Below, piece by piece: positions 37,471-46,642 of a stretch of DNA of 64,000 nt; within the stretch, counting starts at the first letter, position 1, and every line of letters begins with the position of its first letter. The stretch is from Erysipelotrichaceae bacterium (lineage in GTDB: Bacteria > Bacillota_I > Bacilli_A > Erysipelotrichales > Erysipelotrichaceae). The stretch covers positions 1-64,000 of the forward strand of contig JAFWGU010000001.1 in the NCBI GenBank assembly GCA_017512285.1, written 5' to 3'. The position numbers were made by a program, and so were the translations under genes. A model generated the notes under the pieces. That model worked only from the letters and a program-made list of their open reading frames with translations. It made no database searches and was not told where the DNA came from.

Positions 37471-39450
37471 CTACCTGTCAATGACATCCAGCATGTGGTA
37501 TATGTTCTTGACATCAAGCGTCTGGAAATCTACGGCTCTGGTAGTCTTCTTGCCGTGCATTGTCATTAATTCATTGTATTTCGTCAGCATTGGTTCATAC
37601 ATCTTCCACAGTTCCGGTAGTTCGTTCCAGTCAGCCAGACAGGCATGCCTGCCGCCAAGGCCATATGGGCCAAGATCCTTTCTGGTGATGGCAAACTGCT
37701 TCTCAGCTGCCGAAAGATCCTCGTCACTTCCTGACTTCAGAGCCTTTTCCGTAAGCTTAAGGCACCTGTCGATGTTACTTTGGAATTCCTCCATGCTCAT
37801 CTGGGAAACACCTATCGTTGACTCGAAGGCATTCCATCTGATGTGTTCCAGTTCCGGCAGGATCTTGGAAAGGCTGTCATTTATCTTCTTTTCAAGTTCC
37901 TTCTTTTTCAGTCCCCAGCTGTTGGAGCAGGCAAAGAAGGTATCAAGGTACTCAGCTGCGGCAACGCTGCTGAGACGGTCGATCGGGTCTTTCTTGTACC
38001 ACAGATCCGTTAATTCAGTCTGACTGTAACCGGATTTTGACAGATAGTAGATGTCATTGATGTGTCTGGCTGTCATGTTGACCTTTTCATCAATGAAGTC
38101 ATCGATGTCAGCAGTCTTCATGTATTCAACATGACCGTCTGAGAACAGTACCTCTATCCTGGTCTTGCTGGCACAGGCGATCACTGATTTTTCCGTGAAG
38201 CACTCGCCATGTATCTGTCTGTATGTCTGCAGATTGTTGATTATCTGTCTGTTGGTTTCATCATCACCTGTGCAGGCAACGATGTAATTTAGCTTATGTT
38301 TCTCACTGAAGTTCTGATAGATCTGAGCACCGAAGGCATTCAGGGAATGGAAACTGACATTGTATCTTTCGATCATGTCGCTGTACATCTCTCTGAATAA
38401 GCCGCCACAGTTATCAATGTCGACATCATATACCTCAGCAGTAAACCTGCTGCCAAGGAACTGGCTGTATCTGATCAGATACCTCAATACATCCTGACCT
38501 ACGTCACCGAAGCCGATGATCATGGCATTGAAGTCATTCTGTGCCTTACAGGTTTCATAGTCAAACTTCATCGTCTCATAAGGTCTGGCCTTCCTGACAA
38601 GCTCATGAGCCGCCATCTCACCGATGGCATAGACTTCCGTAATGTATCTGTAGCCCTCGTAATCCTTCAGATCGGATACGAAGGCATAGTCTACGACATT
38701 CTTGCCAAGAATGTGAGCCTTCACGTTCCTGGTGGAGACCTTCAGACTAGTAAATGAATCAAACAGGGTCCTCAGGAAATTGACGGCCTTGCTGTCATCC
38801 TGGGATACGCATATGACCTGAATGTTCATGGTGTTCTTTCTCAACAGCAGGAAAGGCTTGAGCCACTTCCCGTCCTTCTTTACCTGCTTGTCGGCTATGA
38901 ACCCTACCCTGTATTCGGAAAGTCTGTTATTGAGTTCCTTGCTGAACTCGCCTATGTACAGGATCCTGTAGCCCTTCTGTTCCAGCTGGGCAACGTAGTC
39001 GATCTTTCTGTCGTTGTCACAATAAAGTATGCACAGATCCTTGTCAGGAATCATCAGTCTTATTCTGCTTAACAGTTTCTTTCCCCAGGTGATCAGTACT
39101 GCGCTGGCCGTAACGAATACTGCCAGAAGATGTACCAGCCAGTATACTATCTGCCAGACTACATTGTTGGCAAACCAGCCGTTGACCTTCATCAGCGTAT
39201 CAAACTTCTCGCCTCCGCCAAACATGGATATGGTATAGGCTACGGTCTTGAAGGCATTGATCATCAGCTGACCGATCGTATCTTCCGGACTGCTTAAGCC
39301 AAAGCCATAGAAGCCCAGACCGCTGATCACAACGATCAGCAGACACGTGAAAATCAGTCTCTGCATTTTAACAGTATCAAGTTTAAGGCTGATGCGGACT
39401 GCCAGAGCAATCATCAGCAGGGCACCGATCAGTGGTAGATATTTATTCAT
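37471..39450 (-). CDS. Membrane protein with TrkA/RCK-like NAD-binding region and RyR-like C-terminal domain
   Basis: A 659-residue protein. Three N-terminal hydrophobic segments (about 3-22, 32-52, 100-125) surround a segment with SMFGGGEKFD that could be a degenerate pore loop. Two Rossmann-like regions follow; the second has the dinucleotide motif MIIGFGDVGQDVLRYLI (about 308-324), as in RCK/TrkA-N regulatory domains of cation channels. The C-terminal part (LPELEHIRWNAFESTIG, then GGRHACLADWNEL) has the EHxRW...H...W-x-E-L pattern of prokaryotic RyR-like domains. It is probably a ligand-gated ion channel or membrane sensor. It lies 54 bases downstream of the TIR-propeller gene on the same strand. 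Confidence 0.75.
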   Translation of the reverse strand: MNKYLPLIGALLMIALAVRISLKLDTVKMQRLIFTCLLIVVISGLGFYGFGLSSPEDTIGQLMINAFKTVAYTISMFGGGEKFDTLMKVNGWFANNVVWQIVYWLVHLLAVFVTASAVLITWGKKLLSRIRLMIPDKDLCILYCDNDRKIDYVAQLEQKGYRILYIGEFSKELNNRLSEYRVGFIADKQVKKDGKWLKPFLLLRKNTMNIQVICVSQDDSKAVNFLRTLFDSFTSLKVSTRNVKAHILGKNVVDYAFVSDLKDYEGYRYITEVYAIGEMAAHELVRKARPYETMKFDYETCKAQNDFNAMIIGFGDVGQDVLRYLIRYSQFLGSRFTAEVYDVDIDNCGGLFREMYSDMIERYNVSFHSLNAFGAQIYQNFSEKHKLNYIVACTGDDETNRQIINNLQTYRQIHGECFTEKSVIACASKTRIEVLFSDGHVEYMKTADIDDFIDEKVNMTARHINDIYYLSKSGYSQTELTDLWYKKDPIDRLSSVAAAEYLDTFFACSNSWGLKKKELEKKINDSLSKILPELEHIRWNAFESTIGVSQMSMEEFQSNIDRCLKLTEKALKSGSDEDLSAAEKQFAITRKDLGPYGLGGRHACLADWNELPELWKMYEPMLTKYNELMTMHGKKTTRAVDFQTLDVKNIYHMLDVIDR

Positions 39451-39478
39451 ATGCTCATTTCCTGTTCTATCTTTTCTT

Positions 39479-39500
39479 ATTATAACTCCTAATCGGAGTT
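39479..39500 (-). promoter_or_regulatory. Hairpin and possible internal -10 upstream of the TrkA/RyR-like gene
   Basis: On the minus strand AACTCC / GGAGTT (five-base loop) runs directly into TATAAT (39484-39479), 29-34 bases before the ATG of the channel-like gene. It has no T-tract, so it is not a terminator. It may be an internal promoter or an operator-like site. Confidence 0.4.
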
Positions 39501-39504
39501 TTAC

Positions 39505-42021
39505 TCATCTGTTTCTGGCTTCTTCAACCAGTTCATCCAGGGTTGGATACAGTAATCCGACTACTTCCCTGCCGTCATCCGTCATGGCTATTGCCCTGCT
39601 TCCTTCCTCGTTGAAGCCGACGTCATTAAATGCCGTGCCCTCAGGAGCGGTCAGTTCATACAGCAGATTGCCCGTCTCACATGAATATACGAATGCCGTC
39701 TTCCTTTCATACCCGCAAAGCATGATTATCTTTGAACCATCCTTTGAGAATTCTGCGAAGTAACAGTATTCATAGCCCTGTAAAACATGTCTTATCTGAC
39801 CCGTCTTAAGATCAAACAGCATGCATCTTGGGTCATGTCCCCCGCAGCTTGCCATCAGATCACCATTGAAGATCAGATCGCTTACCGAATTCCAGCAGTG
39901 CTCACCTATGCAGTAGAGTTCATTCGCATTACTGCCGTCGGATATGTCATATACCTCAATGAAGCCATCCTGATGAGAATAGGCCGCATAGCGCAGATCG
40001 CTGCTCGTAAATACTGAAGCTGTTCTTCCCGGTTCATTGACATAGATGTCTGCACAGAAGTGCGTCAGATTGATCGACATCGATGAAGCGTTTGGCGGAT
40101 CAGTATATCTTGGCGTCGTGAACAGTTTATCCTTCTGTGACTGTTCAACAAAGACGGTACTGGCCAGCGGGGTAGCCAGAATGACCGGCTTGCTGGTATA
40201 TGTATCGGCGATGACCTTTGATGAATCTGATGAGAAAGCCGTGGTCGGCCTGTCGCACAGCATTTCACCCGTGTAGATGTCATATACGCCGTTTATGGCT
40301 CCGGAAGCTGATACATAGCGGCCATTTGGCGATATTACCGCTTCGGTAACGATATTGGTCTGATTCTCCTTTTCCCATAAGGTCTGTCCGCTGCCAACGT
40401 CTATTGCCCTGAGAAATTCCGCGTTCATTATCAGCAGTACCGAACCGTCATAGTTCAGCATTATGTGATCAATGCTCTCGCTGGAGAACACTCCTCCTCT
40501 TTCAACTGTTCCTTCCAGGATCAGCTTACCGTCGCTGTTCCAGACGTAGTATCTGGTTGCTGATGAAGCGCAGATCCTCTTTCCGTTGCCGCAGAATGAG
40601 ATCGGGAAATAGCCTCTTTCAGCATCAAATTCCATCTGCGTGACTTCATTGCCTTCAACCGACATTATTCTCATTCCCATTCCATAGCCATGGGAGCCGA
40701 TAACTACTGATTTCCTGTCAGAGGATAGATCCACGATGAATCCCTGAAGGTATGTATTGAAGGTACCGCCTTCTAACGGCAGTATCGTTCTGGTTGTGTT
40801 TCTGACGTAATCCCAGATGACCATATCAGTCTGTCTTACGATGAGTATCTCATGATCGGAATAGTTGAATACCTTTTCCCCGATGTTCCAGGCCATGCCG
40901 TTGTCATCATCGTCATACTGGACATATTTCTCACCGGTTTCCACGCTGTAAAGAGTAACGTATCCATACCAGGAATCCACGATGTAGAAATACCGGTCAT
41001 CATCAGTGAATCCAACCATGTCCAGCATGCCTACGTCATTTACCGAGACGGTATGCAGGATCTTACCCGTTGAGGCATCCATCAGACAGGCGGAGTTGAT
41101 GTTGGTTATGCCGATCAGATACCTGTCATTGTGACTGAACACCAGTGAGTCAAACTGACGATTGTCATTATCCAGAGTCATGATCGTATCGAACTCATCA
41201 TTATATAACGCATATTCCAGTGAAGCCTTATAGTCGGTTTCACTTTTCATTGGTACGCTCTTGCGGATGTCATTCGCTTCCAGTAATTCCTTTATGGCCA
41301 GTGATCTGTTGCCTTGAGCAACGGATATGTTGGCCTGTTCGATCAGCAGCTGCATCTGATTCTGCAGAGCAATGTTTCTCTGACTGGTTATCTGAGCATT
41401 TTTGATCAGAGCATAAGTCAGAAAACCTGCCAGTAAGGTAAATACCGCTGCTGCCCAGCTGGCCAGGATGCGGTTCTTTCTCTTCTTATCTCTCTGCACC
41501 AGTTCGTCATAACGGACGTCAAGCATCGGTGCCAATAGGCGCAGTTTCTCATTGTTAAGCTTCTTCAGGGATTCCTTCAGATCCGGATCTCTGACATCGG
41601 CAGCCATCGGTTCCTTTCTGATTTTCACGCCGTTTTCTTCCGTGAAGCTGATCTGTTCCGGGAAGGCTTCCCACGGTCTGCCGTTAGCCAGTACGGTCAG
41701 TACCCTGTCCTTTCTGCCCAATGAAATGAAGTAATCCAGTTCGGCATTGCACCATTTGGATTCCAGATACTGCGGGGAAGCGATGACTATCAGCCATTCT
41801 GAATGATCAAGAGCATCATAGATGTCCTTGCTTAAGTCCCTTGAAAGAGGCAGCTCTTCCCTGTCACGGAAGACCCGTCCCATCTTCTTTATTCCCGAAC
41901 TCTTCTGAACCTGAGCAGGAACGTGATACGTCTCTATGAGAGTATGAAGTCTCTGCGCAATGGCAGCGTCGGGATCAGTGTGTCGATACGATATAAAAGC
42001 TCTGTACTGGTACTCTTCCAT
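39505..42021 (-). CDS. Membrane-anchored TIR-domain protein with C-terminal beta-propeller
   Basis: An 838-residue protein. Residues about 5-165 are a TIR domain: YRAFISYRHTD, FRDREELPLS, and ESKWCNAELDYF, where Glu94 sits at the place of the NADase catalytic Glu. One membrane helix (about 185-206, ILASWAAAVFTLLAGFLTYAL) follows. Then a short helical region leads into about 550 residues of repeated WD40-like blades (patterns such as FSHNDRYLIGI, FSKDGSKIIML, FNEEGSRAIAM). This layout is a widespread but uncharacterised TIR family in gut Bacillota. The ATG at 42021 follows AGGAGG; codons upstream are leader. It is divergent from the NACHT gene and first in an operon with the TrkA/RyR-like gene. 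Confidence 0.88.
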   Translation of the reverse strand: MEEYQYRAFISYRHTDPDAAIAQRLHTLIETYHVPAQVQKSSGIKKMGRVFRDREELPLSRDLSKDIYDALDHSEWLIVIASPQYLESKWCNAELDYFISLGRKDRVLTVLANGRPWEAFPEQISFTEENGVKIRKEPMAADVRDPDLKESLKKLNNEKLRLLAPMLDVRYDELVQRDKKRKNRILASWAAAVFTLLAGFLTYALIKNAQITSQRNIALQNQMQLLIEQANISVAQGNRSLAIKELLEANDIRKSVPMKSETDYKASLEYALYNDEFDTIMTLDNDNRQFDSLVFSHNDRYLIGITNINSACLMDASTGKILHTVSVNDVGMLDMVGFTDDDRYFYIVDSWYGYVTLYSVETGEKYVQYDDDDNGMAWNIGEKVFNYSDHEILIVRQTDMVIWDYVRNTTRTILPLEGGTFNTYLQGFIVDLSSDRKSVVIGSHGYGMGMRIMSVEGNEVTQMEFDAERGYFPISFCGNGKRICASSATRYYVWNSDGKLILEGTVERGGVFSSESIDHIMLNYDGSVLLIMNAEFLRAIDVGSGQTLWEKENQTNIVTEAVISPNGRYVSASGAINGVYDIYTGEMLCDRPTTAFSSDSSKVIADTYTSKPVILATPLASTVFVEQSQKDKLFTTPRYTDPPNASSMSINLTHFCADIYVNEPGRTASVFTSSDLRYAAYSHQDGFIEVYDISDGSNANELYCIGEHCWNSVSDLIFNGDLMASCGGHDPRCMLFDLKTGQIRHVLQGYEYCYFAEFSKDGSKIIMLCGYERKTAFVYSCETGNLLYELTAPEGTAFNDVGFNEEGSRAIAMTDDGREVVGLLYPTLDELVEEARNR

Positions 42022-42174
42022 AGATGCCTCCTGACTGTAAATTATTGCTGTTCTTTTTATGTATAATATCATATTCATCATGTCTTTTCTATTTGACCTT
42101 ACGTCAGTTACCTGGACAATATTTGTTTACTATAATAAGTTCACTCATGATACAATTAAGAAAAGTGAGGTAAT

Positions 42175-45100
42175 ATGGCAGAGCCAAAAGTATTCATTGC
42201 CTACCACGGCACCAATGACAGAAACGGTTCATACGATAAGGCACTTGAAATCTATCATTTCCTGACAGATGCAGGCATAAAGTGCTATCTTTTTGCCGGG
42301 GAAAATGCCTATGCCGATACACCTGAAACTGCAGCATCATGCAACAAGTTTCTTCTTGTCTGTAATGAACATATTAAGGTAAACGAAAACGGTGCCATCG
42401 ATACCACCCACAGTAACGGCATTTATCAGGAACTGCGGCTGTTTTCCCGGAGGATCTATCATAATGAGGTCGGAGACGCTGATGCCAGAGCATACTGCTA
42501 CGGTCAGTTTACTTCCACCATGGCCGGTAATCTCAGCTATTACCTTGCCGGTGTGCCTCATTTTTCCGAAGCCCATCACAGCGCTGAATTCTGCTTTAAC
42601 GAAGTATTGAAGTGGGCACGGGACACAAGTCGAAAAGACGTCAGAAAAACAACGGAAGAATCAGACGCCCTGGAAGACATCAGACTGGCATCCGTCAACC
42701 TGTCAAAGAAAAGTGAATACGGCCTTTCTCCCGTTACCTATACCGAAGAACTCCTGCCAAAACTGGTCTTTGAAGGTGGCAAGAAACTGAACAACATTCT
42801 TTCTCTTGAACCTGACCTGAACAAGACCTATGTCATCTGTGCAAACGGCGGATCCGGAAAGTCATATTCAATCAAGGCCCTGTGGGTAAACAGTCTCAAT
42901 TCCCACTGGCTGCCGCTATATGTCTCGGTACGCTCATGTTATGAAAAATACGGCGACCGTGATCACCCGATATATGAATATCTTGAAAATATCTATAAGC
43001 ACTTCCCAGTAAAGGCGGAAAACATTCCCGAATACCTGAGAATGTCCGATACTGACTGGCTGCTGCTGATAGACGGCTACAATGAGGCTGAAAGCATAGA
43101 CAGGATCAGAAATGATCTTAACGAAATAGATGAATACGTAACCACCGTCATCACCACCAGAGACAAGACCTTCATCAACGGTCTGGATGCCAATAACATC
43201 CTGTATCTGAATATGCTGCCGCTGGAAGAAGTAACGGTCAAGAACTACATAGCCGGCTATAATAATGGCCAACTGTTGCCATTATTGTCAGACGCCAACA
43301 TGCTGGTAATGCTGAGGAATCCGATGTTGCTGACGATGTTCTGCAACAGCTTTGATGCCAACAGTTACGATTTCCATCTGGACATTAACCAGTCATTACT
43401 GACACCGGGTGAACTGATAGAAAAATGCGTACTGGCTCAGTTGAAGAAGACTGACTCCGTACACATAAGGACCCTGTTTACGACCTTATGTCTTTTCCCG
43501 ATGGCCGTAGCCGACATGTACTATAACAACGGTCTGAACAACATGGTCACCAGCAGAATTGACCTGACGAAAGCCGTCAATTCACTGCTGACGTCCTTTG
43601 ACATTGACAGTCTGGAAGCCTTCTACCTGCTGGAATACGCCGACAAGTGGAACGTTGACGTTACCGATGAGGAAATGCAGGATCTCATGGACTTCTTAAG
43701 AGAAAGAAAGCCGCTGGCAGTCAGAAACGAGATGTCATCCTTTGAACGCATCATGAGCAAGGTACTGCAGTTCTTTACCGTCGATGCCGAAAGAAGCCGC
43801 GTAGGCGGTGGGTTGTACCGCTTTGACCACCAGACATCACTTAACTGGTACATATCTTATGGAATCTATACCATGGCTGAGCTGTGGCCGGAAAGATTCA
43901 GCGAGATACTGGCCGTAATCACCGACAACGTTGACCTTACCAGTGAGAATACTGACGACTATGAAGAACAATCAGAATTCATCTTTGACCTGATCAGAGA
44001 CTATGGTGAGGATGAGACATACCGCCGGTTTGCCAACAAGCTGTTCACCAGACACTTTGCGATCAAGACCAGCAGACTGTACGACATCGCCACCGGCTGT
44101 ATTTCCCTGTATGACAAATCCAATGTTTCAGATGAGGAATACGCCAATGACGTAGCCTCATTCTGCTACTCACTTTATTCTCTGGGAAACCGTACCCCTG
44201 CTTCAATGGATGAAAACGACATCGTGGAAAAATACGGTCTGAAGCTCAATGACGCCATTAAGAGAGCTGAGAAAATAAAGGATGAGGAATTCAGAGCCGT
44301 GACCATTGCCAAGATCAATACGATCCAGGGCGCACTCTGTCTGGGCAAGTACAGACTCTATAACAGGGATCACAAGGAAAAGACTCCTGAAGTACAGGCC
44401 CACTTAAGAGAACTGGCCTTACAGGCTCAGGAATACCAGATGAAGGCCCTGAAAACCAGAGAGGACATCATCAAGAACGGTTCCGGCAAATACAGAAATG
44501 ACATGCGCGGCCGCATTGCCCACTCCTATACTTCACTCGGGACCATAAGTTTCTACCTCAATGACTTTGACAAGTCAATTGAATATCATGCTTTGGCCTA
44601 CAGAGCCAGAAAGGAACTGGCAGAAGACGCCAGCGTTGAACCTGAACTGCGTGACGATGCCAGCTTGAGAGTGGCCATCAACCTTAACCGCATAAACGGT
44701 TCAATGTTAAGAAAGGGAGATCTCTCCAGAACGGAGATCATGGACATCTTTGACCGTGAGATCCTTCTGGCTGACACCAACAAGATAGAGCCGGAAATGC
44801 TTAATCAGGTCAGAAACCTGGAAAAGGAAATAAAGCTGCTGGACAATAACAGGGAGCTGATCACAAAGGCTAAGGAAGCCTACCAGCACATCAGCGATGC
44901 CTTCAGCCACATGTTCGGCTACCTCAGTGACGATCTTACCGCCATTGGAAAGGAACTAGCCATCTGTGAGAACAGGCTTGAGGAAATAATAAACGCCAAA
45001 GATAACATCAGAAAGTTCATTGATTCAGAACCGTTCCAGAAGATAGTCCGCATATTCAACAACGGAAATGCACTTCAGGACATGAAGGAAATTAATGAAC

Positions 45101-45903
45101 TGGCTGAACACTGGGATTACCGTAAGAAGCTGGCTTCAGGCGGTGAAAGACAGCAGGTAAACCGTGAGGATGAATTCGTTGAACAGCACCGCGATGAACT
45201 GATCGGCTGTTTCCGTCAGCTGGGTATGCTTGATGAAAAGACGGACATCCCACTTGTTCCGGACTACATTCTGCCGTTAGGCGGATTCGGCAGTTCCAAT
45301 CTGAGAAGATGCCTGCTGGCCAGAAAGACCTCAGACCGCTATCCGGATAAGGAAATCAAGATTATCGCCCTCTCCTCCCACCGCAAGATCGTTCAGGAGG
45401 GAGAATTCGAATCCATGAAGGATTTCGCCCCGGATGCTCAAACGGAATTTGAGGAGATGGACATGGCCATGAGAAAATCCTATGATCTTACGGAAGTCGA
45501 ATCAACCGAAACGCATAATGAACCGGAAACCAGAGACTACTGGTCACTGATCAGATACAAGTCTGACAACGAATTAAGAAGCTATTACAGTCTGAGCGCT
45601 CCCTGTTACGACGAGAACCGCAACAGAGCCAATACCGTTGATACCTTCATTCACTTCCTGAAGTGCTTTGAAGTCGAGAAAGGCAGTGTGGTATTCCTGT
45701 TATCAACGGCGTTATACGAACCGTATCAGCTGTATTCACTTCTGCCGAAGGCAATTGAATACGGTGTAAAACTGTTCTTTGTCGGCGGAAGCTATAAGCT
45801 AAGTGATGACGAGATACTGGCTACTCTGTGTCTGCAGGACCTCAAAAGTGCTGTCAACGCCATGAATGAATTCATGGATACATATGAAAATGTCGGGGAG
45901 TAA
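42175..45903 (+). CDS. Giant TIR-like/NACHT NTPase/TPR-like protein with DUF218-like C-terminus
   Basis: 1242 residues, no membrane helix. The N-terminus (about 3-145; KVFIAYHGTNDRN, then IYQELRLF with Glu86) looks TIR-like or of a related Rossmann effector. A STAND/NACHT-type ATPase follows: Walker A ANGGSGKS (223-230), Walker B WLLLIDGYNEA (about 295-305) and a sensor motif TTVITTRDKT. The middle is helical with a TPR-like stretch (IAHSYTSLGTISFYLNDFDK, about 780-830) and long coiled-coil-like helices. Residues about 1028-1225 (ILPLGGFGSSNLRRCLLA, then NRANTVDTFIHFL, then VVFLLSTALYEPYQLYSLLP) resemble a DUF218/YdcF-like domain. The architecture is that of a signal-sensing, NTP-gated conflict or signalling protein. 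tcdA begins two bases after its stop. Confidence 0.8.
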   Translation: MAEPKVFIAYHGTNDRNGSYDKALEIYHFLTDAGIKCYLFAGENAYADTPETAASCNKFLLVCNEHIKVNENGAIDTTHSNGIYQELRLFSRRIYHNEVGDADARAYCYGQFTSTMAGNLSYYLAGVPHFSEAHHSAEFCFNEVLKWARDTSRKDVRKTTEESDALEDIRLASVNLSKKSEYGLSPVTYTEELLPKLVFEGGKKLNNILSLEPDLNKTYVICANGGSGKSYSIKALWVNSLNSHWLPLYVSVRSCYEKYGDRDHPIYEYLENIYKHFPVKAENIPEYLRMSDTDWLLLIDGYNEAESIDRIRNDLNEIDEYVTTVITTRDKTFINGLDANNILYLNMLPLEEVTVKNYIAGYNNGQLLPLLSDANMLVMLRNPMLLTMFCNSFDANSYDFHLDINQSLLTPGELIEKCVLAQLKKTDSVHIRTLFTTLCLFPMAVADMYYNNGLNNMVTSRIDLTKAVNSLLTSFDIDSLEAFYLLEYADKWNVDVTDEEMQDLMDFLRERKPLAVRNEMSSFERIMSKVLQFFTVDAERSRVGGGLYRFDHQTSLNWYISYGIYTMAELWPERFSEILAVITDNVDLTSENTDDYEEQSEFIFDLIRDYGEDETYRRFANKLFTRHFAIKTSRLYDIATGCISLYDKSNVSDEEYANDVASFCYSLYSLGNRTPASMDENDIVEKYGLKLNDAIKRAEKIKDEEFRAVTIAKINTIQGALCLGKYRLYNRDHKEKTPEVQAHLRELALQAQEYQMKALKTREDIIKNGSGKYRNDMRGRIAHSYTSLGTISFYLNDFDKSIEYHALAYRARKELAEDASVEPELRDDASLRVAINLNRINGSMLRKGDLSRTEIMDIFDREILLADTNKIEPEMLNQVRNLEKEIKLLDNNRELITKAKEAYQHISDAFSHMFGYLSDDLTAIGKELAICENRLEEIINAKDNIRKFIDSEPFQKIVRIFNNGNALQDMKEINELAEHWDYRKKLASGGERQQVNREDEFVEQHRDELIGCFRQLGMLDEKTDIPLVPDYILPLGGFGSSNLRRCLLARKTSDRYPDKEIKIIALSSHRKIVQEGEFESMKDFAPDAQTEFEEMDMAMRKSYDLTEVESTETHNEPETRDYWSLIRYKSDNELRSYYSLSAPCYDENRNRANTVDTFIHFLKCFEVEKGSVVFLLSTALYEPYQLYSLLPKAIEYGVKLFFVGGSYKLSDDEILATLCLQDLKSAVNAMNEFMDTYENVGE

Positions 45904-45905
45904 GA

Positions 45906-46628
45906 ATGCTGAACAGATTTTCAAGAACTGAATTACTGTTAGGCAACAGAGCCATGGAAAGGCTGAAAAATGCCCGGGTGGCTGTTTTCGGTGCGGGCGG
46001 CGTTGGCGGATACGTCATTGAAGTCCTGGCCAGAAGCGGTATCGGTACTCTGGACATCATTGATAATGACAAGGTATCACTCACCAACATCAACAGGCAG
46101 ATCTACGCACTGGAAAGCACCGTAGGCGAATACAAGGTAGATGTCGTGGAAAGAAGATGCAGGGACATCAATCCCGATATCGTCATCAACAAGTATCAAA
46201 TTTTCTATCTGCCGGAAACCAGTGATCAGTTTGACTTCAGCAGCTACGACTACGTCGTTGACTGCATCGACACCGTTACCGGCAAGATCCAGCTGGTATT
46301 GCAGGCACGTGAAGCGAATGTGCCGATCATTTCCAGCATGGGCACCGGCAATAAGATCGATCCTTCAAAACTGATGGTAACCGACATCTCAAAGACGTCG
46401 ATGGATCCCCTTGCCAAGGTGATGAGACGTGAATTACGAAACAGAGGAATCAATCATCTTAAAGTCGTATATTCAACTGAGGAACCCTTGCCTCATGATC
46501 CCGAGGCAGAAAAAGACCTGGAACCCGACTCAACCAAGAGATCGATCCCAGGTTCTACGGCATTTGTTCCGCCATCAGCAGGCCTGCTGATAGCTTCAGA
46601 AGTAGTAAGAGACCTGATAAAAAGCTAG
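45906..46628 (+). CDS. tcdA: tRNA threonylcarbamoyladenosine dehydratase
   Basis: A 240-residue E1-like enzyme (TcdA/CsdL) that cyclises t6A37 of tRNA to ct6A using ATP. It starts RFSRTELLLGNRAMERL and has the nucleotide motif VAVFGAGGVGGYVIEVLARSG, DNDKVSLTNINRQIYA, DCIDTVTGK and GTGNKIDP, ending in the family's PGSTAFVPPSAGLLIASEVV. This housekeeping enzyme is only two bases downstream of the NACHT gene, so it can be co-transcribed. Membership in the neighbouring signalling island is doubtful, because tcdA is widespread. Confidence 0.95.
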   Translation: MLNRFSRTELLLGNRAMERLKNARVAVFGAGGVGGYVIEVLARSGIGTLDIIDNDKVSLTNINRQIYALESTVGEYKVDVVERRCRDINPDIVINKYQIFYLPETSDQFDFSSYDYVVDCIDTVTGKIQLVLQAREANVPIISSMGTGNKIDPSKLMVTDISKTSMDPLAKVMRRELRNRGINHLKVVYSTEEPLPHDPEAEKDLEPDSTKRSIPGSTAFVPPSAGLLIASEVVRDLIKS

Positions 46629-46642
46629 TTGCCTAGCTTTTT
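46621..46642. terminator. Bidirectional terminator overlapping the tcdA stop
   Basis: AAAAGCTAG / CTAGCTTTT with a four-base loop. Its left arm contains the tcdA stop codon, and it also serves the converging ECF S gene. Confidence 0.85.

Noticed and set aside
45906-46628. E1-like enzyme of a ubiquitin-like antiphage (CBASS/Bil-type) system
   Set aside because: Sequence motifs and length match TcdA/CsdL, and no ubiquitin-like, E2 or JAB protein is adjacent.
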